From positions 1-7,685 of the forward strand of contig JAFGNQ010000110.1 in the NCBI GenBank assembly GCA_016926925.1: a stretch of 7,685 nt of DNA, written 5' to 3'. The notes beneath the pieces were generated by a model. That model saw only the letters and a list, made by a program, of their open reading frames with translations, had not been told where the DNA came from and made no database searches. The position numbers and the translations under genes were made by a program. Positions 1 through 7,076 of the stretch are shown here, piece after piece. Origin of the DNA: Candidatus Aminicenantota bacterium. GTDB lineage: Bacteria > Acidobacteriota > Aminicenantia > Aminicenantales > Aminicenantaceae. Each line of letters starts with the position of its first letter. Position 1 is the stretch's first letter.

Positions 1-419
1 ACATATTTCGCTTTGGGAAAGACAGGAAGGATCTGGTCCTTTTTATCTCTGTATGTGTTTCCGCCGCAGTGGTCGAAGTGGAGATGGGTGTTGATCACAA
101 AATCAACCTCTTCAGGGTCAACTCCCAGGTTCTTCAACGATTGAACGAGTCCTGGTTCTTGATCAACTCCATAATATTGCACGAATTTATCTGGAATCAT
201 CGTTCCAATTCCTGTATCGACCAGAATCTGCGCTGATTCGGTCTTGATCAAGAGAGAGTTCAGGCCCAAATGGATTCTGTTGAGTTCATCTGCAGGAAAA
301 ATTTTTTCCCATATAGGCTTGGGAACAACTCCGAACAGGGCACCGGCATCGAGAGCAAAGAAACCGTCGCGGAGTGCATGAACAGTAAATTGGCCGAGAA
401 TGAGTTTGGAAAGGCTCAT
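1..419 (-). CDS. MBL-fold metallo-hydrolase, N-terminal half (cut by left edge)
   Basis: This is the first 139 codons of a gene that runs off the left edge. The translation starts MSLSKLILGQFTVHALRDG. It has the metallo-beta-lactamase signatures in order: a DTG turn at residues 68-70 (ILVDTGIG) and the dinuclear metal motif HxHxDH at 112-117 (THLHFDHCGG). The segment at about 25-53 (AGALFGVVPK, then DELNRIHLGLNSLLI) resembles a widespread family of stand-alone hydrolases of roughly 270-300 aa in the lactonase/glyoxalase-II-like part of the superfamily, so about half is missing. The substrate cannot be told. The ATG overlaps the nuoI stop as ATGA. No Shine-Dalgarno is visible upstream (the bases before the ATG are CTCCTCGG), so translation probably depends on coupling to nuoI. 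There is no signal peptide, so it is probably cytoplasmic. The fold is certain and the role is unknown. The gene sits where nuoJ is usually found. Confidence 0.9.
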   Translation of the reverse strand, partial: MSLSKLILGQFTVHALRDGFFALDAGALFGVVPKPIWEKIFPADELNRIHLGLNSLLIKTESAQILVDTGIGTMIPDKFVQYYGVDQEPGLVQSLKNLGVDPEEVDFVINTHLHFDHCGGNTYRDKKDQILPVFPKAKY

Positions 420-889
420 CCGAGGAGTTTATCGAGGTCGTAGATCAATTTTTCTCTGCTGTATTCAGCAATTTCGACCTGGTTGGTGTCCATCCGGATG
501 GCGTCTTCAGGACAAGCTTCCACACAGAAGCCACAAAAGCAACAGCGCGTCAGGTCAATGATAAACTTTGAGGGAAATTTTTGAATTTCCGGATTCGGAT
601 CCTCTTCTGCTTCGATATAGATACACTCGGAAGGACAAACCGTTGCACACAACATGCAGGCAACACATCTGGGCTTACCGTCATCCCGCTTCATTAGTCT
701 ATGAAGGCTTCGGTGGCGGAAAGCAATTTCTTTTTTTTCTTCAGGGTATTGTGTGGTGACAGCCCCTTTCCGTTTTGTTTTGATTCCGAACAACTTGAGC
801 ACATGAAAGACCATGTTCACGACAAAATGCCGTGTCGTAATGATACTTCCTCTGATTATTTCGATAAAATACCCGAATGCTTTGATCAT
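416..889 (-). CDS. nuoI: NADH-quinone oxidoreductase subunit I (2x[4Fe-4S] ferredoxin-type)
   Basis: Peripheral-arm subunit (TYKY homologue) carrying clusters N6a and N6b. These pass electrons from NuoG towards cluster N2 in NuoB. The 157-aa length is normal. An amphipathic N-terminal stretch (residues about 1-35) should lie on the membrane against NuoH. Two CxxCxxCxxxCP motifs follow: C75, C78, C81, C85 (CVACMLCATVCP) and C116, C119, C122, C126 (CCFCGFCVEACP). Each contributes three ligands to one cluster and the fourth to the other. C117 is an extra cysteine next to a ligand. The conserved YPEEK and the IYIEAEEDP segment after the first motif are typical. The start lies one base after the nuoH stop with only a weak Shine-Dalgarno, and the stop overlaps the next ATG (ATGA). 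The gene looks intact. Confidence 0.97.
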   Translation of the reverse strand: MIKAFGYFIEIIRGSIITTRHFVVNMVFHVLKLFGIKTKRKGAVTTQYPEEKKEIAFRHRSLHRLMKRDDGKPRCVACMLCATVCPSECIYIEAEEDPNPEIQKFPSKFIIDLTRCCFCGFCVEACPEDAIRMDTNQVEIAEYSREKLIYDLDKLLG

Positions 890-890
890 T

Positions 891-1967
891 TTACAACACG
901 CTCATCACAACCGCGGTTCCGACGATATTGACCAGGCTCAAAGGAACGAGTAATTTCCAGCCAAAATCCATCAACTGGTCATACCGGAATCTGGGATATG
1001 TCCAACGAATAAGAATCTGGAACCAGCAGAAAAAGAAAACTTTAAGGTTAAAGGCCAAGACTTGAAACACAACAACCACTCCATGAGGCAGCAACCATTC
1101 CCCACCCCACGGCCAGTGGAATCCATCTGCCAGCAGCCACGGAACTTGCCACCCCCCAAAAAAGAGAGTCGTCAGCAGGCAGGCGACGATCAAAACCTTC
1201 ATGAAGTCCGTAAACATGTACAAGCCCCACTTGAGACCGCTGTATTCGGTAAAAAATCCTATGATTTCTGACTCTCCCTCCGGCAAATCAAAGGGAACGC
1301 GTTCAGATTCAGCGACGGCGGCAAAGAGGAACAGGATGAATCCCAAAGGCTGAAGAAGAATTCCCCATTTTGGAAGCCATCCGAAGAACATTTCTCCTTG
1401 ATAATGGACGAGATTCGATAACGTTAAAGACGGAAACACCATGATCAGGCCGATCAGGGACAGTCCCAGGGCTACTTCATAGGAGACTAACTGAGCGGCC
1501 CCTCGCAAACCTCCCAGCAACGTCCATCGGCTGTTCGAAGCCCATCCGCTCAAGATGACACCATAGATGCTCATGGAGAGCATGGCCAGAATAAAGAGAA
1601 GCCCGACATTGATATCCAAGACCTGGAGTTTGATTTCTTTCCCTCCGATTCTGAGCACATCGCCGAAGGGAACGACGGCAACCGTCATCAGAACAAAAAA
1701 GAAAGAAAGAAATGGGGCCAAATTGTGGATGAACCTTCTCGAGAAAACAGGGGTAAAATCCTCTTTGAAAAACATCTTGATGGCGTCTGCGAAAGGTTGA
1801 AAAATGCCGATAATACGAAACTTCCAAATATTGGCTCTGTTTGCGCCGATCCTGTCCTGCATAACGGCGCTTTCCTTCCGTTCCGCCCAAGTGAGATAGA
1901 GTGCGATAATGAGAAACCACATCATGGCGAAGATGATCTTGATCAAGACGATGAGTGTATCAATCAT
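891..1967 (-). CDS. nuoH: NADH-quinone oxidoreductase subunit H (membrane, quinone-site subunit)
   Basis: Integral membrane subunit (ND1 homologue) that, with NuoB and NuoD, forms the quinone entry channel and links quinone reduction to proton pumping. It has 358 aa and about eight hydrophobic membrane spans. Diagnostic motifs are AERK at 28-31, QDRIGANRA at 37-45 (canonical forms read RxGPNR, so the proline is alanine here), KMFFKEDFTP at 64-73, SNSRWTLLGGLRGAAQ at 144-159, the acidic quinone-channel loop ESERVPFDLPEGESE at 220-234 followed by FFTEYSG, and RWTYPRFRYDQLM at 321-333. It is somewhat longer than the E. coli protein (325 aa), mainly through a longer loop at about 274-296 (VPWLLADGFHWPWGGEW). 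The ATG overlaps the end of nuoG by 8 nt, with a GAGAG-type ribosome site inside nuoG. Confidence 0.98.
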   Translation of the reverse strand: MIDTLIVLIKIIFAMMWFLIIALYLTWAERKESAVMQDRIGANRANIWKFRIIGIFQPFADAIKMFFKEDFTPVFSRRFIHNLAPFLSFFFVLMTVAVVPFGDVLRIGGKEIKLQVLDINVGLLFILAMLSMSIYGVILSGWASNSRWTLLGGLRGAAQLVSYEVALGLSLIGLIMVFPSLTLSNLVHYQGEMFFGWLPKWGILLQPLGFILFLFAAVAESERVPFDLPEGESEIIGFFTEYSGLKWGLYMFTDFMKVLIVACLLTTLFFGGWQVPWLLADGFHWPWGGEWLLPHGVVVVFQVLAFNLKVFFFCWFQILIRWTYPRFRYDQLMDFGWKLLVPLSLVNIVGTAVVMSVL

Positions 1968-3513
1968 TTTTTCTCTCGAAAAACGGGATTTCCCGTTTCA
2001 TCTCTTTCAGAATTGCTTTTGGGGAAGTAAATTGACTGTAATATTGGAAGTTGATTCCTATTTTTTTTGCCAAATCTACAAGAAACCGCCATTCTGCCCA
2101 GGAATCCCCCGGAGCTTCCATGACGGGAGAGAAGCTCTGAACGATTCCATTGCAATTAGTCAGAGACCCACTCTTTTCAGGAATCGCCGGCGTGGGTATA
2201 ACGAGATTCACGAGCGGGTCTATCTCGGTTTTGTGGGTAGAAAAAAGCAGCGTAACCGGAATATTTTCCATGAGGGCATTCAATTCTGCCGGATTCGCCA
2301 TGCTTGAAAAGAAGGAGCCGAATATCAGAAGCAATTCTGTCCTATCGGATAAAGTTTCTAAATCCAAGGGCGTCAATGCAAACCCGATCTCTTCCGCTCC
2401 CCTCCGATTGGGCGTACGGTCGGCAGTCAATAAATAATCATCCGCCTCAGCCTGAGGGGGGTCGGCAAATAAAACTCTATCGATTTTCAAATCTTCACAA
2501 AAGATCTTTTTCAGGAGAAACAACTCTTCATTCGTGAGCCATGAGTTCAATACCAGAGCGATGCGTGATGACTTGTTCATGTAGCGGAGTCTGTTTATCT
2601 TTTCCGCAACGAAATCGGGGAGTTGTTCTCTCCTGAGATTTTTGTCACCGTTTTTGACATGGAGAGCAAGTTGGCGGTTATCATCCAAATATTTGTACCG
2701 GTAACGGCCCAAGTCGCACATCCAGAAGCTATTGATCTCAGGATTCGTGCGGGCTTGAACTCGAAAGACCCGCTGCGCCATGGGGAATCGATGGAAATGT
2801 GTGTTGAATTGGATCTTTATGTTACAGCCTCTTCCACAGTGCGGGCAGATAGAATCTCCTTCTTCCAAAAACCAATTTCTTGTTTTAAACCGGAAATCCA
2901 AGTCGGTGATCGCGCCTACGGGACAGATTTCCGCCAGGTTCCCGGAATAGTTGTTGTCAACAGGGATCCCGTCCAAAATGTTGATTTCGGCATGCGCACC
3001 ACGTTCAAAGACCCCCAATTCCTGAGTTTTCGTTACTTCACGGAGAAAGCGGACACATCTCCGACAAAGGACACAACGTTCTTGGTCGTGGAGGAGGTTT
3101 TTCCCCAGCTTTTTCTTTTTATTGTGTTTTTCTTTGAATTCCGAGAAACGGCTGTCATGCAGTCCGTATTCCTCGTAGTAATCTTGCAGTTTGCAGTTTC
3201 CGGCCTGATCGCAGATGGGACAGTCCAGCGGATGATCAGCCAAGAGAAACTCCAAAACGCCTTTTCTTGCTTCGACCACTTTGTCCGATTTTGTATGGAC
3301 TTTCATCCCTTCTCTAACCTGAGTGGAGCAGGCCAGTTCAAGCTTGGGAACACCTTCGATCTCAACCAGACACATCCGGCATGTCCCCTCTGGTGAAAAA
3401 GCAGGGTGGTAGCAGAAATGCGGGATGGATATGCCGGCGAGTGCGGCGGCATTGAAGATAGTGGTGCCTGATTCAACTTCAACAGGCTTGTCATCGATGA
3501 ATATCTTTACCAT
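1960..3513 (-). CDS. nuoG: NADH-quinone oxidoreductase subunit G, short form
   Basis: Fe-S subunit of the NADH-oxidising arm, relaying electrons from NuoF to NuoI. Domains in order: an N-terminal [2Fe-2S] domain (N1b ligands C34, C45, C48, C62); the His-Cys motif HPLDCPICDQAGNC (N5 ligands H94, C98, C101, C107); a ferredoxin-like motif RCVLCRRC with CPVGAITD (N4 ligands C147, C150, C153, C197); and a fourth site CPHCGRGC plus a distant cysteine (C223, C226, C230, C266) matching the N7-type cluster found only in some bacteria. Residues about 300-517 are a reduced molybdopterin-oxidoreductase-like domain, with DDYLLTADRTPNRRG at 358-372 and IPEKSGSLTNCNGIVQ at 444-459. The total of 517 aa is far below E. 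coli (about 900) and Thermus (about 780). The stop is clean and runs into nuoH, so this looks like a natural short form. AGGAG precedes the ATG. Confidence 0.96.
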   Translation of the reverse strand: MVKIFIDDKPVEVESGTTIFNAAALAGISIPHFCYHPAFSPEGTCRMCLVEIEGVPKLELACSTQVREGMKVHTKSDKVVEARKGVLEFLLADHPLDCPICDQAGNCKLQDYYEEYGLHDSRFSEFKEKHNKKKKLGKNLLHDQERCVLCRRCVRFLREVTKTQELGVFERGAHAEINILDGIPVDNNYSGNLAEICPVGAITDLDFRFKTRNWFLEEGDSICPHCGRGCNIKIQFNTHFHRFPMAQRVFRVQARTNPEINSFWMCDLGRYRYKYLDDNRQLALHVKNGDKNLRREQLPDFVAEKINRLRYMNKSSRIALVLNSWLTNEELFLLKKIFCEDLKIDRVLFADPPQAEADDYLLTADRTPNRRGAEEIGFALTPLDLETLSDRTELLLIFGSFFSSMANPAELNALMENIPVTLLFSTHKTEIDPLVNLVIPTPAIPEKSGSLTNCNGIVQSFSPVMEAPGDSWAEWRFLVDLAKKIGINFQYYSQFTSPKAILKEMKREIPFFERKND

Positions 3514-3517
3514 CTGT

Positions 3518-3523
3518 CTCCTG
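3518..3523 (-). promoter_or_regulatory. Shine-Dalgarno of nuoG
   Basis: The minus strand reads CAGGAG, then four bases, then the nuoG ATG. It lies in the 21-base gap between nuoF and nuoG. It is the best ribosome site in the window and fixes the nuoG start. It suggests nuoG is initiated independently rather than by stop-start overlap. Confidence 0.75.
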
Positions 3524-3534
3524 TTCTCCGGCTC

Positions 3535-4782
3535 TCAGTTCTTTATGTAAGATTCAAGTTCTTGTCTGAATTTTTTTACAATCGATAGAACGGGCATCGC
3601 AGCGGCATCACCCAGTGGGCACAAAGTCTTGCCCAACATGTTGTTTGCCAAGCGAAGTATATTGTCCAAATCTTGATTTTTCCCTTCCCCGGCGGCAATG
3701 CGTTCGACAGTTTTTTTAATCCAGTTATTTCCGACCCGGCAAGGCGTGCACTGTCCGCAGGACTCGTGGGCGTAAAATTTGGTGACCCATCGCAAAACAT
3801 CGAGCATAGATGTGTCTTTGTCAATCACGATAATCGCGCCGGACCCCAGCATAGATTTGGCTTCCACCAAAGAATCAAAATCCATCTTGATGTCGATTTC
3901 GTCGGCTTTAAGAATCGGGGCGGACATTCCTCCCGGAATAACCCCTTTCAACTCCTTCCCATCTTTCATTCCGCCGGCATGGTCGAAGATGATCTCTTTC
4001 AAGCTTGTTCCTACAGGGAATTCATATATTCCCGGCTTTTTTACCATCCCGCTTACTCCGAAAATCCGGGATCCGCCGTCCTTTGGCAAACCTCTTTGAG
4101 AGAACCAAGCAGCCCCGTTCAAGATGATGAACGGAACGTTGGAGAGTGTCTCGACATTGTTGATGACAGTCGGACACTGGAAGAGTCCGATCGAAGCCGG
4201 AAACGGAGGTTTCAAGCGAGGATTTCCCCGTTTGCCCTCGAGAGATTCGAGAAGAGCCGTTTCTTCCCCACAAATGTAGGCACCGGCACCGCGGTGGACA
4301 CAGATATCCAGATCAAAACCGCTTCCCAAAATATTCTTCCCGAGATAACCTTTGTCCTTGGCTTCGGCAATAGCCTGTTCGAGCCTCTGAGCGATGTTCT
4401 CGTACTCTCCTCTTATATAAATGTAAGCCGTATGAATCCCAACGCAGTAGGAGGTTATGATAATACCTTCGAGCAGCATGTGGGGATTGTGTGCCATGAT
4501 GTATTTGTCTTTGAAAGTACCGGGCTCGCCCTCATCGGCATTCACGCACAGATATTTGGGTTTCTCGACGCCCTTGGGAACAAAGCCCCATTTGACACCT
4601 GCGGGGAATCCCGCTCCCCCCCGGCCTCGGAGGCCGGCCGTCTTCACTTCTTCCAGAATCTGTTCCGGCTTCATTTCTTTCAAAGCCTTTTGAACAGCTC
4701 GATACCCTTCATTCTTCAGGTAGACATCCATCCTGTGCGCGTGTTCCACGCCGAAAAGTTTGCTTAAATATTTTTCGTCCAC
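3535..4782 (-). CDS. nuoF: NADH-quinone oxidoreductase subunit F (NADH- and FMN-binding)
   Basis: Catalytic subunit that oxidises NADH. It binds NADH and FMN and carries cluster N3, at the tip of the cytoplasmic arm. The 415-aa length is normal. Motifs seen: the glycine-rich nucleotide/FMN loop GLRGRGGAGFPAGVKW at 50-65, the FMN-binding NADEGEPGTFKD at 81-92, GAGAYICGEETALLESLEGK at 165-184, the SLBB-type region at about 240-330, and the N3 ligands C342, C345, C348 (ESCGQCTPCRVG) with C388 (TLCPLGD). There is no extra N-terminal ferredoxin or C-terminal ferredoxin domain as in hydrogenase or formate dehydrogenase homologues, which supports a true complex I assignment. The start is GTG, four bases after the nuoE stop, without a clear Shine-Dalgarno. 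M18 is a less likely alternative start. Translation is probably coupled to nuoE. Confidence 0.97.
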   Translation of the reverse strand: MDEKYLSKLFGVEHAHRMDVYLKNEGYRAVQKALKEMKPEQILEEVKTAGLRGRGGAGFPAGVKWGFVPKGVEKPKYLCVNADEGEPGTFKDKYIMAHNPHMLLEGIIITSYCVGIHTAYIYIRGEYENIAQRLEQAIAEAKDKGYLGKNILGSGFDLDICVHRGAGAYICGEETALLESLEGKRGNPRLKPPFPASIGLFQCPTVINNVETLSNVPFIILNGAAWFSQRGLPKDGGSRIFGVSGMVKKPGIYEFPVGTSLKEIIFDHAGGMKDGKELKGVIPGGMSAPILKADEIDIKMDFDSLVEAKSMLGSGAIIVIDKDTSMLDVLRWVTKFYAHESCGQCTPCRVGNNWIKKTVERIAAGEGKNQDLDNILRLANNMLGKTLCPLGDAAAMPVLSIVKKFRQELESYIKN

Positions 4783-4786
4783 GTTT

Positions 4787-5260
4787 CTATTCTAAACCAT
4801 CCAATATCTTATCGATTTTATCTTTATCCAGGTCGCCGTAATAATCGAAATTGATCATCATACAGGGAGCATGCTCACAAGCACCGAGGCATTCAACCGT
4901 AGTAAGGGTGAATTTTTGATCAGGAGTTGTTTCGCCGATCTCGACTCCGAGTTTTTCTTTTAAATAATCGATCAGATTCTCCGCTCCCATGATGGAACAG
5001 GCAATGTTGGAACAGACTTGAAGGTGGTACTTTCCAACAGGCTTCCTGATAAACATCGTATAGAAGGTGACGACTTCCCGCACCTGAATGGGTTTTAAAT
5101 CGAGCAGAGATGCAATGAGGTTTTCTTCCGTTTGGGAAATACGGCCGAACTCCTGTTGGGCAAGATGCAATACCGGAAGCAAAGCCGCATTTTTTTGAGG
5201 ATAGCAGGCAATGACCTCCTCAATCTTCTTTTTTGTCTGTACGGAAAATTCAGGACTCAT
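4787..5260 (-). CDS. nuoE: NADH-quinone oxidoreductase subunit E ([2Fe-2S] thioredoxin-like)
   Basis: 24-kDa-type subunit with cluster N1a, next to the FMN site of NuoF. It has 157 aa: a helical N-terminal bundle (about 1-70, including ALLPVLHLAQQEFGRIS and VREVVTFYTMF) followed by a thioredoxin-like [2Fe-2S] domain. The four ligands fit the family pattern Cx4C...Cx3C: C83 and C88 (QVCSNIACSIMG), and C124 and C128 (VECLGACEHAPCMMIN). The conserved ending, an N-D-YYGDL-type segment at about 137-144, is present. The ATG overlaps the nuoD stop as ATGA, with GGGGGAG ten bases upstream on the minus strand. It is intact, in the usual E-F-G order, and presence of E, F and G together shows an NADH-linked complex rather than a ferredoxin- or F420-linked 11-subunit form. 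Confidence 0.97.
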   Translation of the reverse strand: MSPEFSVQTKKKIEEVIACYPQKNAALLPVLHLAQQEFGRISQTEENLIASLLDLKPIQVREVVTFYTMFIRKPVGKYHLQVCSNIACSIMGAENLIDYLKEKLGVEIGETTPDQKFTLTTVECLGACEHAPCMMINFDYYGDLDKDKIDKILDGLE

Positions 5261-6588
5261 CTGTCCATCTCTCCCCCGATCATGTTCAGAGACCCGAAGG
5301 TCGGGATGATATCGGCAATAAAATGCCCTTTGATCATTTCCTCGAGTGCGGCCACAATATGAAAACAGGGCCCTCGCAGATGGAGACGGTAAGGCTTATC
5401 CGTTCCGTCGGAGACAATGTAGAATCCCACTTCCCCACTCCCGCCTTCGACCGAAAAATAAACTTCTTCTTTCGGAGGCCTGATGCCGTGCCCCTTCATG
5501 AAAAATTTGAAGTGGTTGATCAATCCCTCGATATTCGTGTACGTATCCTCTTTGGGAGGAACGATAGACTGTGTCCCCTCAGCCAGGATATCCGGATAGA
5601 CATCTTTCTCGGACCCTTCCAGGTTGGGAGACAGAGCGATCTTGGCTTCGATTTTCTTATTCCGGGAGGCTTTTATTGCCTCAGCCGGTTCTACGACTTT
5701 GGAAAGAATACCTGTTTTCGAAGCAACACCTGGAATTTTTTTCCTAACTTGTTCAATAATCCTCAGGCTTTGATCCATCTCTTTCATCCGGACCATGTAT
5801 CTGTCAAAATTATCTCCCATTTCACCGAGAGGAACTTCGAAATCGAGCTGATCGTAGACACAATACGGATGGGCCTTACGGACATCATAGGAGACACCGC
5901 TTGCCCGCAGGCAAGGACCCGTGAATCCGTAATTTACAGCCATCTCCGGCGAAACGACGGCCACACCTCGTGTTCTGTCGATCCAAATTTTGTTCTTGTC
6001 CAACAGACCGCGGCAGTCCTTCAGAAGCTTTCGTGTCGAGTCGACGGCTTTATCGAGCAAGGAATCCATTTCGGGGTGAAGATCTGCCCGGACTCCGCCG
6101 ATGCGGATGTAAGAGGTTGTCATGCGTGCGCCCGTGGTTTGCTCTATGACATTCCATATCTCCTCACGCGCCTGGATCAAGTAGAGGAAAACGGTAAAGG
6201 CGCCGCATTCCATCGTCATGGCCGCCAGGGCGGTGAGATGGTCCGAGATGCGCGAGAGTTCACTCATGAGCACTCGGATATACTGAGCCCTCTCCGGAGC
6301 TTCGATGCCGAGCAGTTTCTCCAGAGTCATCACATAACCCAAGTTGTTGATCAGGGGGGAAACGTAATTCAACCTGTCCGTATAGGGCAGAAGGTTGAAA
6401 TACGTCTTGTTCTCACATGTTTTCTCGAATCCTCTGTGCAAGTAACCCACTTCCAACTCTGCGTTGAGGACTTTCTCCCCGTCGAGTTCGAGCATGATAC
6501 GTATCGTCCCGTGCATGGCAGGGTGGGAAGGCCCCATGTTGACCATAAGGCTTTCTTTTTTGGCTTCTTGTTGTATCCGATAAATCAT
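5257..6588 (-). CDS. nuoD: NADH-quinone oxidoreductase subunit D (49-kDa, quinone-binding)
   Basis: Subunit related to the [NiFe]-hydrogenase large subunit. With NuoB it forms the quinone reduction site near cluster N2. It has 443 aa. Seen: NMGPSHPAMHGTIR at 17-30, with H22 and H26 at the positions of the quinone-site histidines, and PYTDRLNYVSP at 68-78, with Y69 at the position of the quinone-binding tyrosine (Thermus His38 and Tyr87 by family alignment from memory). Further motifs are VGYLHRGFEK at 47-56, ECGAFTVFLYLIQARE at 127-142, GPCLRASG at 224-231, and the C-terminal DIIPTFGSLNMIGGEMDR. The nickel-ligand cysteines of hydrogenases are absent, as expected. The segment at about 286-343 is longer than usual by some 35-40 residues. 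It is not fused to nuoC. ATGA overlaps occur at both ends. Confidence 0.98.
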   Translation of the reverse strand: MIYRIQQEAKKESLMVNMGPSHPAMHGTIRIMLELDGEKVLNAELEVGYLHRGFEKTCENKTYFNLLPYTDRLNYVSPLINNLGYVMTLEKLLGIEAPERAQYIRVLMSELSRISDHLTALAAMTMECGAFTVFLYLIQAREEIWNVIEQTTGARMTTSYIRIGGVRADLHPEMDSLLDKAVDSTRKLLKDCRGLLDKNKIWIDRTRGVAVVSPEMAVNYGFTGPCLRASGVSYDVRKAHPYCVYDQLDFEVPLGEMGDNFDRYMVRMKEMDQSLRIIEQVRKKIPGVASKTGILSKVVEPAEAIKASRNKKIEAKIALSPNLEGSEKDVYPDILAEGTQSIVPPKEDTYTNIEGLINHFKFFMKGHGIRPPKEEVYFSVEGGSGEVGFYIVSDGTDKPYRLHLRGPCFHIVAALEEMIKGHFIADIIPTFGSLNMIGGEMDR

Positions 6589-7076
6589 TCTTTTCTTCTC
6601 ATAGGAATAATCGGTTGCCGCTTTCGCAGCGGGTAGTCCTTACGAAGTGGATGGCCTTCGAAGCCGTCGTACATAAAGAGTCGTCTTAAGTAAGGATGAC
6701 CGTTGAAATGCACCCCGAACATATCGAAGACTTCTCTTTCGAGCCAGTTGGCGTTTTTCCAAATGGGGGTCAAAGAGTCAATTTTGAGATCTCTCTCGGA
6801 GAGCCGGGTTTTTATCCTCAACCGGTTATTGTTGGAAATAGAAAAAAGATGATAGACCATCTCGAAGCGCTCATCATCGTCTTTATAATCGACACAGGTC
6901 ATATCCAGAAGCATGGTGAACGCATAGGGCTCTTTCACCAAAAGCGAACAGATTTCGACAAGGGCATCGCGCTCAATAATCACCGTTTCATCCCCGAGAG
7001 GAAAAGAGACATCCTTTATTTTCCCGGGAAATTTGGCTTTGAGAATCTCTGTTACTTTCTTCTTTTCCATCGCCAT
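6585..7076 (-). CDS. nuoC: NADH-quinone oxidoreductase subunit C (30-kDa)
   Basis: Structural subunit of the connecting module that packs against NuoD. It carries no cofactor. It has 163 aa from the start chosen here ([18 protein letters not shown]). Diagnostic C-terminal signature: [20 protein letters not shown], then GHPYLRRL, then [16 protein letters not shown]. The frame stays open upstream to an ATG at 7151. That would add 25 residues ([10 protein letters not shown]...) unlike the family and deepen the out-of-frame overlap with nuoB to 100 nt, so the internal ATG at 7076 is preferred. The ATG at 7070 is equally possible. The chosen start overlaps the nuoB 3' end by 25 nt, and no strong Shine-Dalgarno is visible. 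It is separate from nuoD, unlike the nuoCD fusion of enterobacteria. The stop overlaps nuoD as ATGA. Confidence 0.95.
   Translation of the reverse strand: MAMEKKKVTEILKAKFPGKIKDVSFPLGDETVIIERDALVEICSLLVKEPYAFTMLLDMTCVDYKDDDERFEMVYHLFSISNNNRLRIKTRLSERDLKIDSLTPIWKNANWLEREVFDMFGVHFNGHPYLRRLFMYDGFEGHPLRKDYPLRKRQPIIPMRRKE

Noticed and set aside
2623..3396. Plus-strand open frame of 257 codons across nuoG
   Set aside because: It is an in-register mirror of nuoG cysteine-rich and conserved segments, with no supporting family motif.
1960..3513. Possibility that nuoG is truncated by a frameshift or is a pseudogene
   Set aside because: The molybdopterin-like domain keeps its far-end motifs, the stop overlaps nuoH in a typical operon junction, and no continuation of NuoG similarity is seen in other frames downstream.
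3673..4767. Plus-strand open frame of 364 codons across nuoF
   Set aside because: It is an in-register mirror of nuoF with no recognisable domain. It ends where nuoF uses a TTA codon near its start.
3535..4782. Possibility that the cluster encodes a bifurcating hydrogenase or NAD-linked formate dehydrogenase (HoxF/HndC-type NuoEFG relatives)
   Set aside because: NuoF has no additional ferredoxin domains, and the neighbours nuoA, B, C, D, H and I are all true complex I subunits.
5233..6636. Plus-strand open frame of 467 codons across nuoD
   Set aside because: It is in exact codon register with nuoD on the other strand. Its translation shows no recognisable domain, and the frame is explained by avoidance of TTA, CTA and TCA.
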